Both the position numbers and the translations under genes were made by a program. DNA of 64,000 bases from Nitrosospira multiformis (GTDB lineage: Bacteria > Pseudomonadota > Gammaproteobacteria > Burkholderiales > Nitrosomonadaceae), in contig NZ_QAOK01000001.1 in assembly GCF_003050865.1 (NCBI RefSeq), forward strand, positions 124,001 through 188,000, read 5' to 3'. How positions within the stretch are numbered: position 1 is the stretch's first letter; each line of letters starts with the position of its first letter. The notes beneath the pieces are model-generated. The model did not search any database. It was not told the origin of the DNA and saw only the letters and a list, made by a program, of their open reading frames with translations. Positions 36,119 through 44,515 of the stretch are shown piece after piece.

Positions 36119-37185
36119 CTGCGCAGAAGCAGCTTCCACCGGAAACCGGGCGACAATAACGAGATTGCAAACAGCAGCATGACACCGTAGAGCCACCAAA
36201 CCCCCGGCACCCTGCCGATCGTACCCTGCTCGACCCAGGTCTGGGCCAATCCGCTCAAAATGTAGTAGATGGCGAAAACCAGAGCTGCCAGATAATAAGT
36301 CTTATCCCCCTTTGTCTGGCGGGGTGAAGCGCGGCTGAAGGGCACCGCTATCAGCGCCAGCAGGATCGTTCCCAGTGGGCGCGACAGCCGCCACTGAAGC
36401 TCGGCAGTATCCCGTGGCAGATCGGATTGCATCAATGCCGCGGTAGGGGCAGCCTTGCGCCTGTAATCCATTACGTTTCCGCTGTCCGTGAAATAAACCA
36501 GCTTTTCAAACTGGACGACGGTATCGCCCTTTCCGGTGTGTGATAGCCGGTAAATGGAGCCATCCAGCAGATGTATCTGGGGGCGCTGGCCGAACACAAG
36601 CTCAGGCTGGTATGCCTTCCTGGCAAGGATGATCTCGCTGCTGTCATGCTTGTTCAGATAATGGAATACCTCTCCCATCTGCTTGCCCGAGCTATCCTTT
36701 ACATAAATCACCCGGCCTTTTTTTTCGCTGCCGTAGAAACGCCCAGCGCGGAACCGCTCCGTATTCAACTCTGCCTCTGCCTGGGCATTGAGCAGATAGC
36801 TTTCCTCATACGCCCATGGACGCGCAAAAATGGAAAGAAAACCACTAATAAGCCCCACAGGAACCGCAACGATGAGCACTGCATAGATAATGCGATGCTC
36901 ACTGACTCCGGCGGAACGCAAAACGACTATCTCCTGGTCCCGGTGCAGGCGGCCCAGCCCCATGATGACAGCAACGTACAGGGCAATGGGCATCAGCACT
37001 TCCAGTGCGATCAGCGTTTTCAGGAACACGAGCCTGAGCACGGGGACAAGGCCAAGCGAATCTGTCACTGCTCCGGCCAGAAAACGGGCGGTGCTGAAAC
37101 TTGCAAACAATGTCGCGAGGATCACGGTGACTACCATAAACGGTATCAGCAGTTCTCGCGTGATATATCGTTCTATTATTTTCAC
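36115..37185 (-). CDS. LptF-like permease (YjgP/YjgQ family)
   Basis: 356 residues from a GTG at 37185. Same topology as the next gene: three membrane segments (IIERYITRELLIPFMVVTV..., IALYVAVIMGLGRLHRDQEIVVLRSAGVSE), periplasmic domain (about 110-260), then three more (ILLALIAVPFSRASPRQ...). Forms a heterodimer with the LptG-like partner and needs the LptB ATPase, which is not in the window. It follows the NTP transferase by 41 bp. Confidence 0.85.
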   Translation of the reverse strand: MKIIERYITRELLIPFMVVTVILATLFASFSTARFLAGAVTDSLGLVPVLRLVFLKTLIALEVLMPIALYVAVIMGLGRLHRDQEIVVLRSAGVSEHRIIYAVLIVAVPVGLISGFLSIFARPWAYEESYLLNAQAEAELNTERFRAGRFYGSEKKGRVIYVKDSSGKQMGEVFHYLNKHDSSEIILARKAYQPELVFGQRPQIHLLDGSIYRLSHTGKGDTVVQFEKLVYFTDSGNVMDYRRKAAPTAALMQSDLPRDTAELQWRLSRPLGTILLALIAVPFSRASPRQTKGDKTYYLAALVFAIYYILSGLAQTWVEQGTIGRVPGVWWLYGVMLLFAISLLSPGFRWKLLLRR

Positions 37186-37226
37186 GTTGCCTGTCGCCGT
37201 TGATCGGAATTCAAGCCTCTCACATT

Positions 37227-38069
37227 TCAGGGAGCGGGTCCGCGCAAATCGGCCTCTCCTCCGGCAGCCGGCCCCTTGCCGGCCAGCACCGACTCCGCCA
37301 GCACCAGATCTGCAACCTTGTCCACATCGACCCCCGCTTGAGGGTAAGGCAGGAATACCGGATGCGCCCTGATGGCGGTTTTTCTTCTGACTGCTCTCAG
37401 TCCCCTTTCTATCGTCAATAATCCCAGCAGATAATAGAAGACAGTCGCGAACCCGAAAGTCTCCATGATCAAGCGTACCGGTCGCTTGCGCAGGTCTTCC
37501 GCACGTTGCCAGAATGATACGAGACCGCGGCCGCGATCATTGAGAAAGGCATACAGGTTGCAGCCGCAGACATTCGCATCCTTTAACCTTATTACCGTTC
37601 GCCTTGCCCCGGGAAACGCAGCTGCCACATCTTCATATTTGACGACCCCCACAGCAGCATCGCAATCCGACGTCTGCGAGTTGCGAAGAAAATATTGCAC
37701 GATGGCCGGTGTCAATAACGCATGATCGGCTGTGGTCAATAATACCGGGTCCTCCTGATTCACCTGGGAGAGGCCGCTGCGGGCGCTGCGGCTGGGAGAA
37801 TCGAGATTTGGCAGCCAGATGACGCGCCCGCTGCGGATACGTTCCTCCAGCTCCGGACAAGCGGGCAGCAAGGACTTCGGTGGCCCGCACAAAATGATGC
37901 CCTTCACCATGCCGCTGGCTTCCAGCGCGTCCAGCACGCGGATAATCATCGGGATTCCCCCGACGCGCGCGAACGCCTTGCAGGGCGCTCCCGTTTCCAC
38001 GGAGATGGGATCGCGAGCCGTGCGGTCCGCTGCCAGCACCACGGCGGTGAACAGATCATTCTTTTTCAT
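37227..38069 (-). CDS. NTP transferase family protein (MobA/GT-A-like)
   Basis: 280 residues. N-terminal FTAVVLAADRTARD takes the place of the LAAGxGxRxG loop of nucleotidyltransferases; then PCKAFARVGGIPMIIRVLDAL, IILCGPP and LLTTADHALLTP (acidic site). The C-terminal part (RLIMETFGFATVFYYLLGLLTIERGL) is hydrophobic and may touch the membrane. It probably activates the head-group alcohol phosphate used by the CDP-alcohol phosphotransferase downstream. The glycine loop is degenerate, so activity is not certain. 46 bp after the GNAT gene. Confidence 0.75.
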   Translation of the reverse strand: MKKNDLFTAVVLAADRTARDPISVETGAPCKAFARVGGIPMIIRVLDALEASGMVKGIILCGPPKSLLPACPELEERIRSGRVIWLPNLDSPSRSARSGLSQVNQEDPVLLTTADHALLTPAIVQYFLRNSQTSDCDAAVGVVKYEDVAAAFPGARRTVIRLKDANVCGCNLYAFLNDRGRGLVSFWQRAEDLRKRPVRLIMETFGFATVFYYLLGLLTIERGLRAVRRKTAIRAHPVFLPYPQAGVDVDKVADLVLAESVLAGKGPAAGGEADLRGPAP

Positions 38070-38115
38070 TGCATCGTTTTACCGATTCCGGTTCTTCAGT
38101 TGCTCCATCCGGCAT

Positions 38116-39270
38116 TCACAGCATCTTCTGGTAAACCCGGTAGCGTTTATACTCCCTGCAGCCCAAACTATCCAGAATGGCACGCATGGGCTTGTTATCC
38201 TCAAGTATCCAGGATAATTCCATTGCCTTCACTCCCATGGCTCGTCCGAGTTCCCTCGGCGCATCGATGACCATGAAGGCAAGCGCCATACCGAGCGGAG
38301 TACTATGGAAGCGCCTGCGTACTCCCATTAATGGGATGCGACCGGTATGCACTCCTCCCCTGGATCTGATCCGGACCAGTCTGATCCATCCAAACGGGAA
38401 CAAGTGTCCGTTCAGTTCGGCAAAAATTTCGTTGAGATTTGGCAATGCCACCATGAACGCGGCGGGCACTCCGTCGACCTCCGCAATCTGGATACAATCA
38501 TCGGGTACGAGCAAGCGAAGGCTGGCCCCAAGTTCAGCGAACTCCGACTGAGTAAAAGGAACGAACCCCCAATTCTCGGACCAGGCATCGTTGAATATAT
38601 CACGCAGCACTTCCAGCTCTTCGCTGAACTTGTCGCGGCGCAGAGTCCTCAGGCGCACCTGATCCGCAAATTTACCGATCAAGGCATCCATCAGCCGCGG
38701 CACCTTGAAATCGAGCTCTATCCAATAGGCAAGCAAATCCTTTGCCTGTTGATACCCCTGTTCTTCCAGCAGGCGACCGTACCATTTGCGGGAGTGTGGC
38801 ATCATCACCACCGGCGGCGTATCAAAACCTTCCACCAATATGCCGCATTCCTGGTTGATTGATAAATTGAACGGACCGGTCACATGCCTCGTCTGCTGCG
38901 CACTCAGCCATGCCTCAGCCGTATAGAAGAGGGCAGCCGCCACTTCCTTATCATCTATGCACTCGAACAGACCGAAATGTCCGCTATCGCCGCCGTAGCG
39001 TTCCCGATGCAGTTGGTCGATCTGAGCGCTGATCCTTCCCACCGGCTGACCACTCCTGTATGCAATCCATGCCTGCCATTTTCCGTGCTTGAAAAAGGGG
39101 TTGAATCTCGAAAAATGCAGGCGTCGTTCCAGCCGCAAAGGGGGAACCCACATGGGATCATCAGCGTAAATACTCCAAGGAATATCGATAAAAATCCCCA
39201 TTTCCCGGTAGCTTCTGACGGGACGGACAACGACTTCCGAGAAGTTTGGGCCGCTAATCTTTTTTTTCAT
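38116..39270 (-). CDS. GNAT-fold acyltransferase, candidate bacterial ceramide synthase type
   Basis: 384 residues from ATG 39270 (MKKKISGPNFSE); earlier ATGs at 39318/39309 are possible because no ribosome site is decisive. Features: IDIPWSIYADDPMWVPPL, ERRLHFSRFNPFFKHGKWQAWIA, GQPVGRISAQID and, near the end, MELSWILEDNKPMRAI, a large GNAT-type family often mislabelled dATP pyrophosphohydrolase. From memory, the Caulobacter ceramide synthase bCerS belongs to this kind of protein; orthology is inference. First gene of the minus-strand lipid cluster that continues with NTP transferase, LptF/G-like, CDP-alcohol phosphotransferase and lipid kinase. Confidence 0.68.
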   Translation of the reverse strand: MKKKISGPNFSEVVVRPVRSYREMGIFIDIPWSIYADDPMWVPPLRLERRLHFSRFNPFFKHGKWQAWIAYRSGQPVGRISAQIDQLHRERYGGDSGHFGLFECIDDKEVAAALFYTAEAWLSAQQTRHVTGPFNLSINQECGILVEGFDTPPVVMMPHSRKWYGRLLEEQGYQQAKDLLAYWIELDFKVPRLMDALIGKFADQVRLRTLRRDKFSEELEVLRDIFNDAWSENWGFVPFTQSEFAELGASLRLLVPDDCIQIAEVDGVPAAFMVALPNLNEIFAELNGHLFPFGWIRLVRIRSRGGVHTGRIPLMGVRRRFHSTPLGMALAFMVIDAPRELGRAMGVKAMELSWILEDNKPMRAILDSLGCREYKRYRVYQKML

Positions 39271-39662
39271 GCAAAACTCGGCACTTGATGATCGACGTGG
39301 ATATTCCATGGTTCGCATTGGGCAGAGACCTGACAATGTTCGCACCGTGAAAGGCTGCGCCCCGGAAATGAGCTGACGGAAGAACGAAACGATTTCAGCT
39401 TTACCGAGTCCCGGCAGGAGCCAGTCTATACCCTGCGAACAGGGCGGATATGTTAACTTGTTAACTCGATGACATCTTGTTGACGTGTGATATTATAATT
39501 GGCGGTCTGCTACCTGGGACGGACTTCAGCATTTATCCCTGCCATCTCCGTACACTCAGTCCGGAGAATGAGCGGTAGTATAGCGAATGAAGTAAGAGGA
39601 AAAGAAGGAAACAGCGACTGGCAGTGATTCTGTAACGATTATTTGCGGAAGGTTGATTATTG
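39271..39662. promoter_or_regulatory. Divergent regulatory region of the lipid cluster
   Basis: 392 bp between the minus-strand lipid operon and the plus-strand small-protein/KAS/ACP genes. It contains two GTTAAC palindromes 8 bp apart (39452-39457, 39460-39465), ATGACA at 39469-39474 and TATAAT at 39494-39499. The last two form a possible but wide (19-bp) sigma-70 promoter reading rightward. The GTTAAC pair overlies its upstream edge and could be an operator. No gene seen. Confidence 0.45.
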
Positions 39663-39917
39663 ATGGAAAGTTCTGAGTATAGCCTGCTAGTGTCTCTCGC
39701 CCTTATTCCTGTCGTTATCGGACTGCAAATATGGGTAAGGAATCGCCGCAGGCGCCGGCGCAACGAAGCCGGGCAACAGGAATTCGATAGCCTGGCTGCA
39801 ACGCTCCTGTCAGCGCTTATCGAAGGAGTAGCCGTCATCTCGAGTTTATTACTCATCATCTGGATTATGGGAGGCATATTGAGATACCTGTTCCCCATGA
39901 TATTCAACGCAAAGTAG
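39663..39917 (+). CDS. Small two-span membrane protein
   Basis: 84 residues from ATG 39663 (GGAAGG upstream). Two hydrophobic segments (about 7-25 SLLVSLALIPVVIGLQIWV and about 52-78) separated by an arginine cluster NRRRRRRNE, which would be cytoplasmic. I do not recognise a family. It precedes the ketoacyl synthase by 174 bp in the same direction, so a role with the lipid genes is possible but unproven. Confidence 0.6.
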   Translation: MESSEYSLLVSLALIPVVIGLQIWVRNRRRRRRNEAGQQEFDSLAATLLSALIEGVAVISSLLLIIWIMGGILRYLFPMIFNAK

Positions 39918-40044
39918 CAACGCGAGTGTCCCACGCAACCGTGAAGCCGGAAACCTTCGGGCAATGGCCCCGGCTAACGATCCCCGGTGGATTCCGCTGT
40001 CCATTGCACAATGAGAGCTCACCTGTTCACTGCATTGAATATCT

Positions 40045-40057
40045 CCTCATAATGAGG
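40045..40057. promoter_or_regulatory. Perfect 6-1-6 palindrome upstream of the ketoacyl synthase gene
   Basis: CCTCAT-A-ATGAGG lies 35 bp before the ATG at 40092. Its size and place fit a repressor or activator site, or a small hairpin in the leader. No matching second copy noticed nearby. Confidence 0.35.
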
Positions 40058-40091
40058 TTGGGCAGATTCTTATGATTATTTCCGGTTTTGT

Positions 40092-41321
40092 ATGCGTGTA
40101 GTCGTGACAGGAATGGGAGTTGTTTCTCCCATTGGCATCGGGGTTGACCAGTTCTGGTCAGCAGCTGTCAATGGTGTGAGCGGAATAAAAAGAATAACCA
40201 GCTTTGATGCATCGAGCAGGCGTTCCCAAATTGCAGGAGAAGTGGCGGACTTTGATCCTTCAACCTTCCTCTCCCAAAAGTATATCGAGCAAACTGACAG
40301 GTTCACCCAGCTTGCCCTGCTTGCTGCGCGTCTTGCCCTCGAGGATGCCGGCGGACTTGATGCTTATGAGTCTCGCCGCATCGGGGTGAGCATAGGTTCG
40401 GGAATGGGCGGCTTTTCCACCTTCGAATCATCCGCGCTGCGCAAGTTTCGGAACCAGCCGGTACCGCCTTTCACCGTACCACGCACAATGGCCAACTCCG
40501 CCGCCGCCTGGATCGCGATCAAACATGGGTTCAAAGGCATGAACCTGACCTCCAGTACAGCTTGCTCTTCGGGAGCCAATGCCATCGGCGCGGCACTCGA
40601 TCTCCTGCGTGCAGGAAGAGCAGACGTGGTGATCGCCGGCGGCGCAGAAGCGTGCGTATTGCCGCTCACCATCAACGGTTTTGAGATATTGCATGCCCTG
40701 ACCACCACTTCCAACGACAATCCAGCCGGAGCCTCGCGTCCTTTCGCAAAAGGCCGCGATGGTTTTGTCATGGGAGAGGGTGCCGGAATACTGATTCTCG
40801 AGAAGGAAGAGCAGGCCCGCAGCCGGGGAGCGAAAATATATGCCGAGCTTGCCGGCTATGGACAGGCATGTGATGCAACGCATATCGTAATGCCCGACAT
40901 GGAAGGCCAGATAGCTGCCATGCGGGAAGCCATCCGTGATGCCGGAATGGAGCCGGATTCCATTGAGTATATCAATGCACATGCGACTTCCACGCCATTG
41001 GGCGATACAGTCGAAACGCGGGCGATAAAAAATCTTTTTGGAGCGCGCGCCGCTGATATTGCCATCAGCGCCACCAAATCGATGGTAGGGCATTCCATTG
41101 GCGCGTCGGCAGCAATCGGCAGTATCGCCACCATCATGGCGCTTCATACCGGCACCATCCATCCGACCATCAATCTTGATGAGGCTGATCCCGAATGTGA
41201 CCTCGATTACACACCCAACGTTGCGCAGAAAAGGAGTGTCCGCACCGGCTTGTGTAACGCTTTCGGATTTGGCGGCAACAATGCGAGCATCCTTTTCACA
41301 ACCCATGAAGGAAGAGACTAG
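40092..41321 (+). CDS. 3-oxoacyl-ACP synthase II-type (FabF-like), specialised
   Basis: 409 residues, normal KAS II length. Catalytic Cys in TSSTACSSGANAIG, His in NAHATSTPLGDT and His in TKSMVGHSIGASAAIG, so the Cys-His-His triad is intact. It condenses malonyl-ACP with an acyl-ACP. It is not in a fab operon; its only partner is the ACP gene starting 2 nt after its stop, which suggests dedicated synthesis of a special acyl chain, plausibly for the divergent lipid operon. Confidence 0.9.
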   Translation: MRVVVTGMGVVSPIGIGVDQFWSAAVNGVSGIKRITSFDASSRRSQIAGEVADFDPSTFLSQKYIEQTDRFTQLALLAARLALEDAGGLDAYESRRIGVSIGSGMGGFSTFESSALRKFRNQPVPPFTVPRTMANSAAAWIAIKHGFKGMNLTSSTACSSGANAIGAALDLLRAGRADVVIAGGAEACVLPLTINGFEILHALTTTSNDNPAGASRPFAKGRDGFVMGEGAGILILEKEEQARSRGAKIYAELAGYGQACDATHIVMPDMEGQIAAMREAIRDAGMEPDSIEYINAHATSTPLGDTVETRAIKNLFGARAADIAISATKSMVGHSIGASAAIGSIATIMALHTGTIHPTINLDEADPECDLDYTPNVAQKRSVRTGLCNAFGFGGNNASILFTTHEGRD

Positions 41322-41323
41322 AT

Positions 41324-41581
41324 ATGGACACAGCGGAGATTGAAGCAAAGGTCGTACAATTCATCGCCACAAAAGTCGAGAATCTCGATGCTTCCACTAT
41401 CAACCGGTCTTCAAAATTTGAAGAGCTTGGACTCGACTCCATGGATACGATCCAGCTTCTGTTTGACGCTGAAGATGCATTTGGCATCAATTTCGATAGC
41501 GAGGAAGCAAAGGGATTCAGCACCGTAGGAGATATCGTCTCCTATATCGAAACCCATCAGTCATCAGCAGCCTCCCAATAA
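41324..41581 (+). CDS. Acyl carrier protein, dedicated
   Basis: 85 residues with the phosphopantetheine serine in EELGLDSMDTIQLL (DSM instead of the usual DSL) and an acidic helix II/III (FDAEDAFGINFDSEEAK). Two nucleotides downstream of the KAS gene, so co-translated. It is divergent from housekeeping AcpP and carries intermediates for the adjacent synthase. Convergent with topB, 108 bp apart; no terminator hairpin was seen between them. Confidence 0.92.
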   Translation: MDTAEIEAKVVQFIATKVENLDASTINRSSKFEELGLDSMDTIQLLFDAEDAFGINFDSEEAKGFSTVGDIVSYIETHQSSAASQ

Positions 41582-41689
41582 AGGATGAGGCGTTACGCAA
41601 TCACGCTCCTCCCCTCTTCTTTCATTCTCTCAGCCCTCCGCTCTCCCGACACGGGTCTTGACGAAGCAAGCTGCGCCCCACTGCCCTTT

Positions 41690-44236
41690 TCACCTCGTTT
41701 TCGCGGAGAGGGTTTTTTTCAACGGCGCAGCCCTCGCCCTCGATCTCGATACCTTTGCTTCCTCCGTCTCTGCCGGGGTTTTAACCTTTGCCTCCTTCAC
41801 TTCGAACTCGAACCCGATTTTTCCATCCTTGCCGGCAACGAGATAGGCTGAAAACGGCCTGCCCTTCTTGGAAATAAACTTTGTCAGCAGATCCGTTTTG
41901 CCGGTCTGCAACAGTTTCATCACCTGCTCGCGCTCGAGCGGCCGCGAGAGAATGATTTTCCCTATTCTAAAGCTGCATGTGTGCGCAGAACCGAGCGATT
42001 TTTCGCACAGGTAGCTCATGCCGTGATCGAATACCCGACCACTGCACCGGGGACACTTTCCGAGCGGTTCCTGCCCGGAAAAATCAACTTCTTCGGCATC
42101 CTGCTCCCCGTCTGCGCCGAAATCGAACTTCATTTCGAACTCATCAGTCAGTTTGATGTTGGCGTTGAACAACCGGCCCATCTTGCTCCGAAAACCCTGG
42201 AGAGGTCCCACCTCGCGCCGGGTAATGAGTTGTTCCATTTCCGCCGTTTCAAATTGTCGTCCCGCCAGAATTTTCCATAGCGCGAAATCACATTTCTGGC
42301 ACTGAAATTTTTTATATGTCTCCTGAATCACGCCGCCGCATTTCGGACAGGGCGACTTGAGCGTCGAAAAATCTCCACTGATGGTTTCACCGCGATGACT
42401 TTTTGCCTGTTGCACGATGTGGCTCGTCATCTCCGCGATTTCCGCCATGAACTTGTTGCGTTCGAGCTTTCCCTGTTCGATCTGGCGCAGCTTGTACTCC
42501 CAGTCACCCGTCAGCTCGGGCGAAGTGAGTTCCGGTACTTTCAACCCGCGCAACAGGGTGATGAGGGAAAAGGCCTTGGCAGTAGGATGCAGTTCCCGTC
42601 CCACACGCTGGACGTAGTTTTCCGATACCAGGCCTTCGATAATAGCGGCGCGTGTCGCCGGCGTGCCGAGTCCCTTTGCGCTCATGGCTTCCCGCAGTTC
42701 TTCATCTTCCACCCATTTACCCGCACCTTCCATCGCGGACAGCAACGTGGCCTCATTGAATCGGGGGGGCGGCCGGGTCTGGTTCGAGGCAACCTCAATT
42801 TCCTCGGCGATCACCGATTCACCCGGCTCCAGCTTGACCAGGGTCGAACTGTCCTCTGTGCCTGAAGGCTGCGCCTCCTTGCCGTAAACGGCCTGCCAGC
42901 CGGGATTGACCAGGACCTTGCCTTCCGTCTTGAAGGGCTCGCTCTCCACTCGTGTGATACGGGTGGTAACGAGAAATTCAGCCACCGGATAAAATATCGC
43001 GAGAAAACGCTTGACAACAAGATCGTACAGTTTTGACTCCACCTCGTTCAAACCCCGGGCTTCAATGGTCGTAGGAATGATCGCAAAGTGATCGGAGATT
43101 TTTGCATTGTTGAATACACGTTTATTGGGCTTGACCCAGCCTGCGCTGAGAATCTGCGCCGCGAATGCTCCGTATCCGGAGTTTTCGAGCGAACCCAGGG
43201 TTTCCTTGACGGTGGCAATATAATCTTCCGGCAGGGCCCGCGAGTCCGTGCGCGGATAAGTCAACACCTTATGCTTTTCATATAATGCCTGTGCCAGTGC
43301 GAGCGTAGTCTTGGCGGAAAAGCCGAAACGGCCGTTGGCATCGCGCTGCAAACTGGTAAGGTCATAGAGCAAAGGGCAGGTTTCGGTAGCAGGCTTGCTT
43401 TCTTCGGTGACGACGCCAGATTTGCCGAGGCACTTGGCGCGGATAGCTTCCGCAGTCGCTTGATTCCATAGCCGCTCCGGTTTTTGCTCATTGTCTTTTT
43501 TGGCTTTCGTGAACGACTCATCGAACCAGCGGCCCTTATAGCTTCCTTCCCCGGCGGAAAACGTTGCATGCACTTCCCAGTAACTGCGAGGGACAAATTT
43601 CTTGATGATGTCTTCGCGCTCGATCAGAATCGCCAATGTAGGAGTTTGCACACGTCCCACTGTGGTTTTATGGAAGCCGCCTTCCTGCGAATTGAATGCA
43701 GTCATGGCGCGTGTGCCGTTTATGCCCACCAGCCAGTCAGCTTCCGAGCGGCTTACCGCTGCTTCCGCCAATGGCCACACGTCCTCATCATCCAGCAGCT
43801 TATTGAAACCCTCCCGGATGGAAGTGGGCGTCATCGATTGCAGCCATAGCCGTTTAACCGGTTTTCTGGTTCCAACATGGCGAGTGATGTAGCGGAAAAT
43901 CAGCTCCCCTTCCCGGCCTGCATCGCAAGCATTGATCAGCGCGTCCACATCCTTCCGCTTGATGAGCCTGGTCAGAAGCTTCAGCCGCGATTCAGTTTTC
44001 TCGATGGGATTGAGGTCAAAATGCGGTGGAATGACAGGCAGATTCGTAAAGCTCCATTTCCCTCGCTTGACTTCGTGTTCAGGAGGGACCGCGAGCTCAA
44101 GCAAATGCCCTACAGCAGACGACACGACATATTCATCGTTCTCGAAGTAGTCGGTATGTTTCGTGAATCCGCCCAGGACACGCGCAATGTCTGCGGCAAC
44201 AGAAGGCTTCTCGGCAATGATTAAGGTTTTACCCAT
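41690..44236 (-). CDS. topB: DNA topoisomerase III
   Basis: Type IA topoisomerase that relaxes and decatenates DNA through a tyrosine-linked cut. 848 residues from ATG 44236 (AGGAG upstream). Toprim domain at the N-terminus (MGKTLIIAEKPSVAADIARV, DACDAGREGEL), catalytic Tyr in LTYPRTDSRALPEDY, GRVQTPTLAILI. C-terminal zinc-ribbon-like elements: CPKCGGVIQ-CQKC near 600 and CPRCSGRVFDHGMSYLC near 730, then a Lys/Arg-rich tail. It is about 200 residues longer than E. coli TopB because of this tail, a common form in Betaproteobacteria. Confidence 0.94.
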   Translation of the reverse strand: MGKTLIIAEKPSVAADIARVLGGFTKHTDYFENDEYVVSSAVGHLLELAVPPEHEVKRGKWSFTNLPVIPPHFDLNPIEKTESRLKLLTRLIKRKDVDALINACDAGREGELIFRYITRHVGTRKPVKRLWLQSMTPTSIREGFNKLLDDEDVWPLAEAAVSRSEADWLVGINGTRAMTAFNSQEGGFHKTTVGRVQTPTLAILIEREDIIKKFVPRSYWEVHATFSAGEGSYKGRWFDESFTKAKKDNEQKPERLWNQATAEAIRAKCLGKSGVVTEESKPATETCPLLYDLTSLQRDANGRFGFSAKTTLALAQALYEKHKVLTYPRTDSRALPEDYIATVKETLGSLENSGYGAFAAQILSAGWVKPNKRVFNNAKISDHFAIIPTTIEARGLNEVESKLYDLVVKRFLAIFYPVAEFLVTTRITRVESEPFKTEGKVLVNPGWQAVYGKEAQPSGTEDSSTLVKLEPGESVIAEEIEVASNQTRPPPRFNEATLLSAMEGAGKWVEDEELREAMSAKGLGTPATRAAIIEGLVSENYVQRVGRELHPTAKAFSLITLLRGLKVPELTSPELTGDWEYKLRQIEQGKLERNKFMAEIAEMTSHIVQQAKSHRGETISGDFSTLKSPCPKCGGVIQETYKKFQCQKCDFALWKILAGRQFETAEMEQLITRREVGPLQGFRSKMGRLFNANIKLTDEFEMKFDFGADGEQDAEEVDFSGQEPLGKCPRCSGRVFDHGMSYLCEKSLGSAHTCSFRIGKIILSRPLEREQVMKLLQTGKTDLLTKFISKKGRPFSAYLVAGKDGKIGFEFEVKEAKVKTPAETEEAKVSRSRARAAPLKKTLSAKTR

Positions 44237-44515
44237 GAAACTCCTGTAAATATCGCGCGCCCCCACGCGATTCATCAGCATAACAGGTGGCAGGCAAAAA
44301 TAGATAGCACTGCCACCGACTCGGAACCAAAAACATCATCATGATAGGAATGCCTGTAAACAGGCAAGCTGAGCAGAAAAACAGCCATGCTTCTCCGCGC
44401 GGAATCATGCCGTCCGCACCAGTCGCTGCAGCTCCTGCAACCTCTTCCGGTTCCGCGTTACCCCCTCCAGAACTGGTTATCACATGAAAACCGTACCTAC
44501 CTCGAACACTGTAAC

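Noticed and set aside
39480-39499. TTGACG with TATAAT as a sigma-70 promoter
   Set aside because: The spacer is only 8 bp; the upstream ATGACA with 19 bp is more plausible, though still weak.
40428-41348. 306-residue minus-strand frame opposite the ketoacyl synthase
   Set aside because: Shadow of a gene with an intact catalytic triad; composition not protein-like.
44229-44483. 84-residue open frame on the minus strand before topB
   Set aside because: It overlaps the topB ribosome site and start, has no family resemblance and biased composition; treated as chance.
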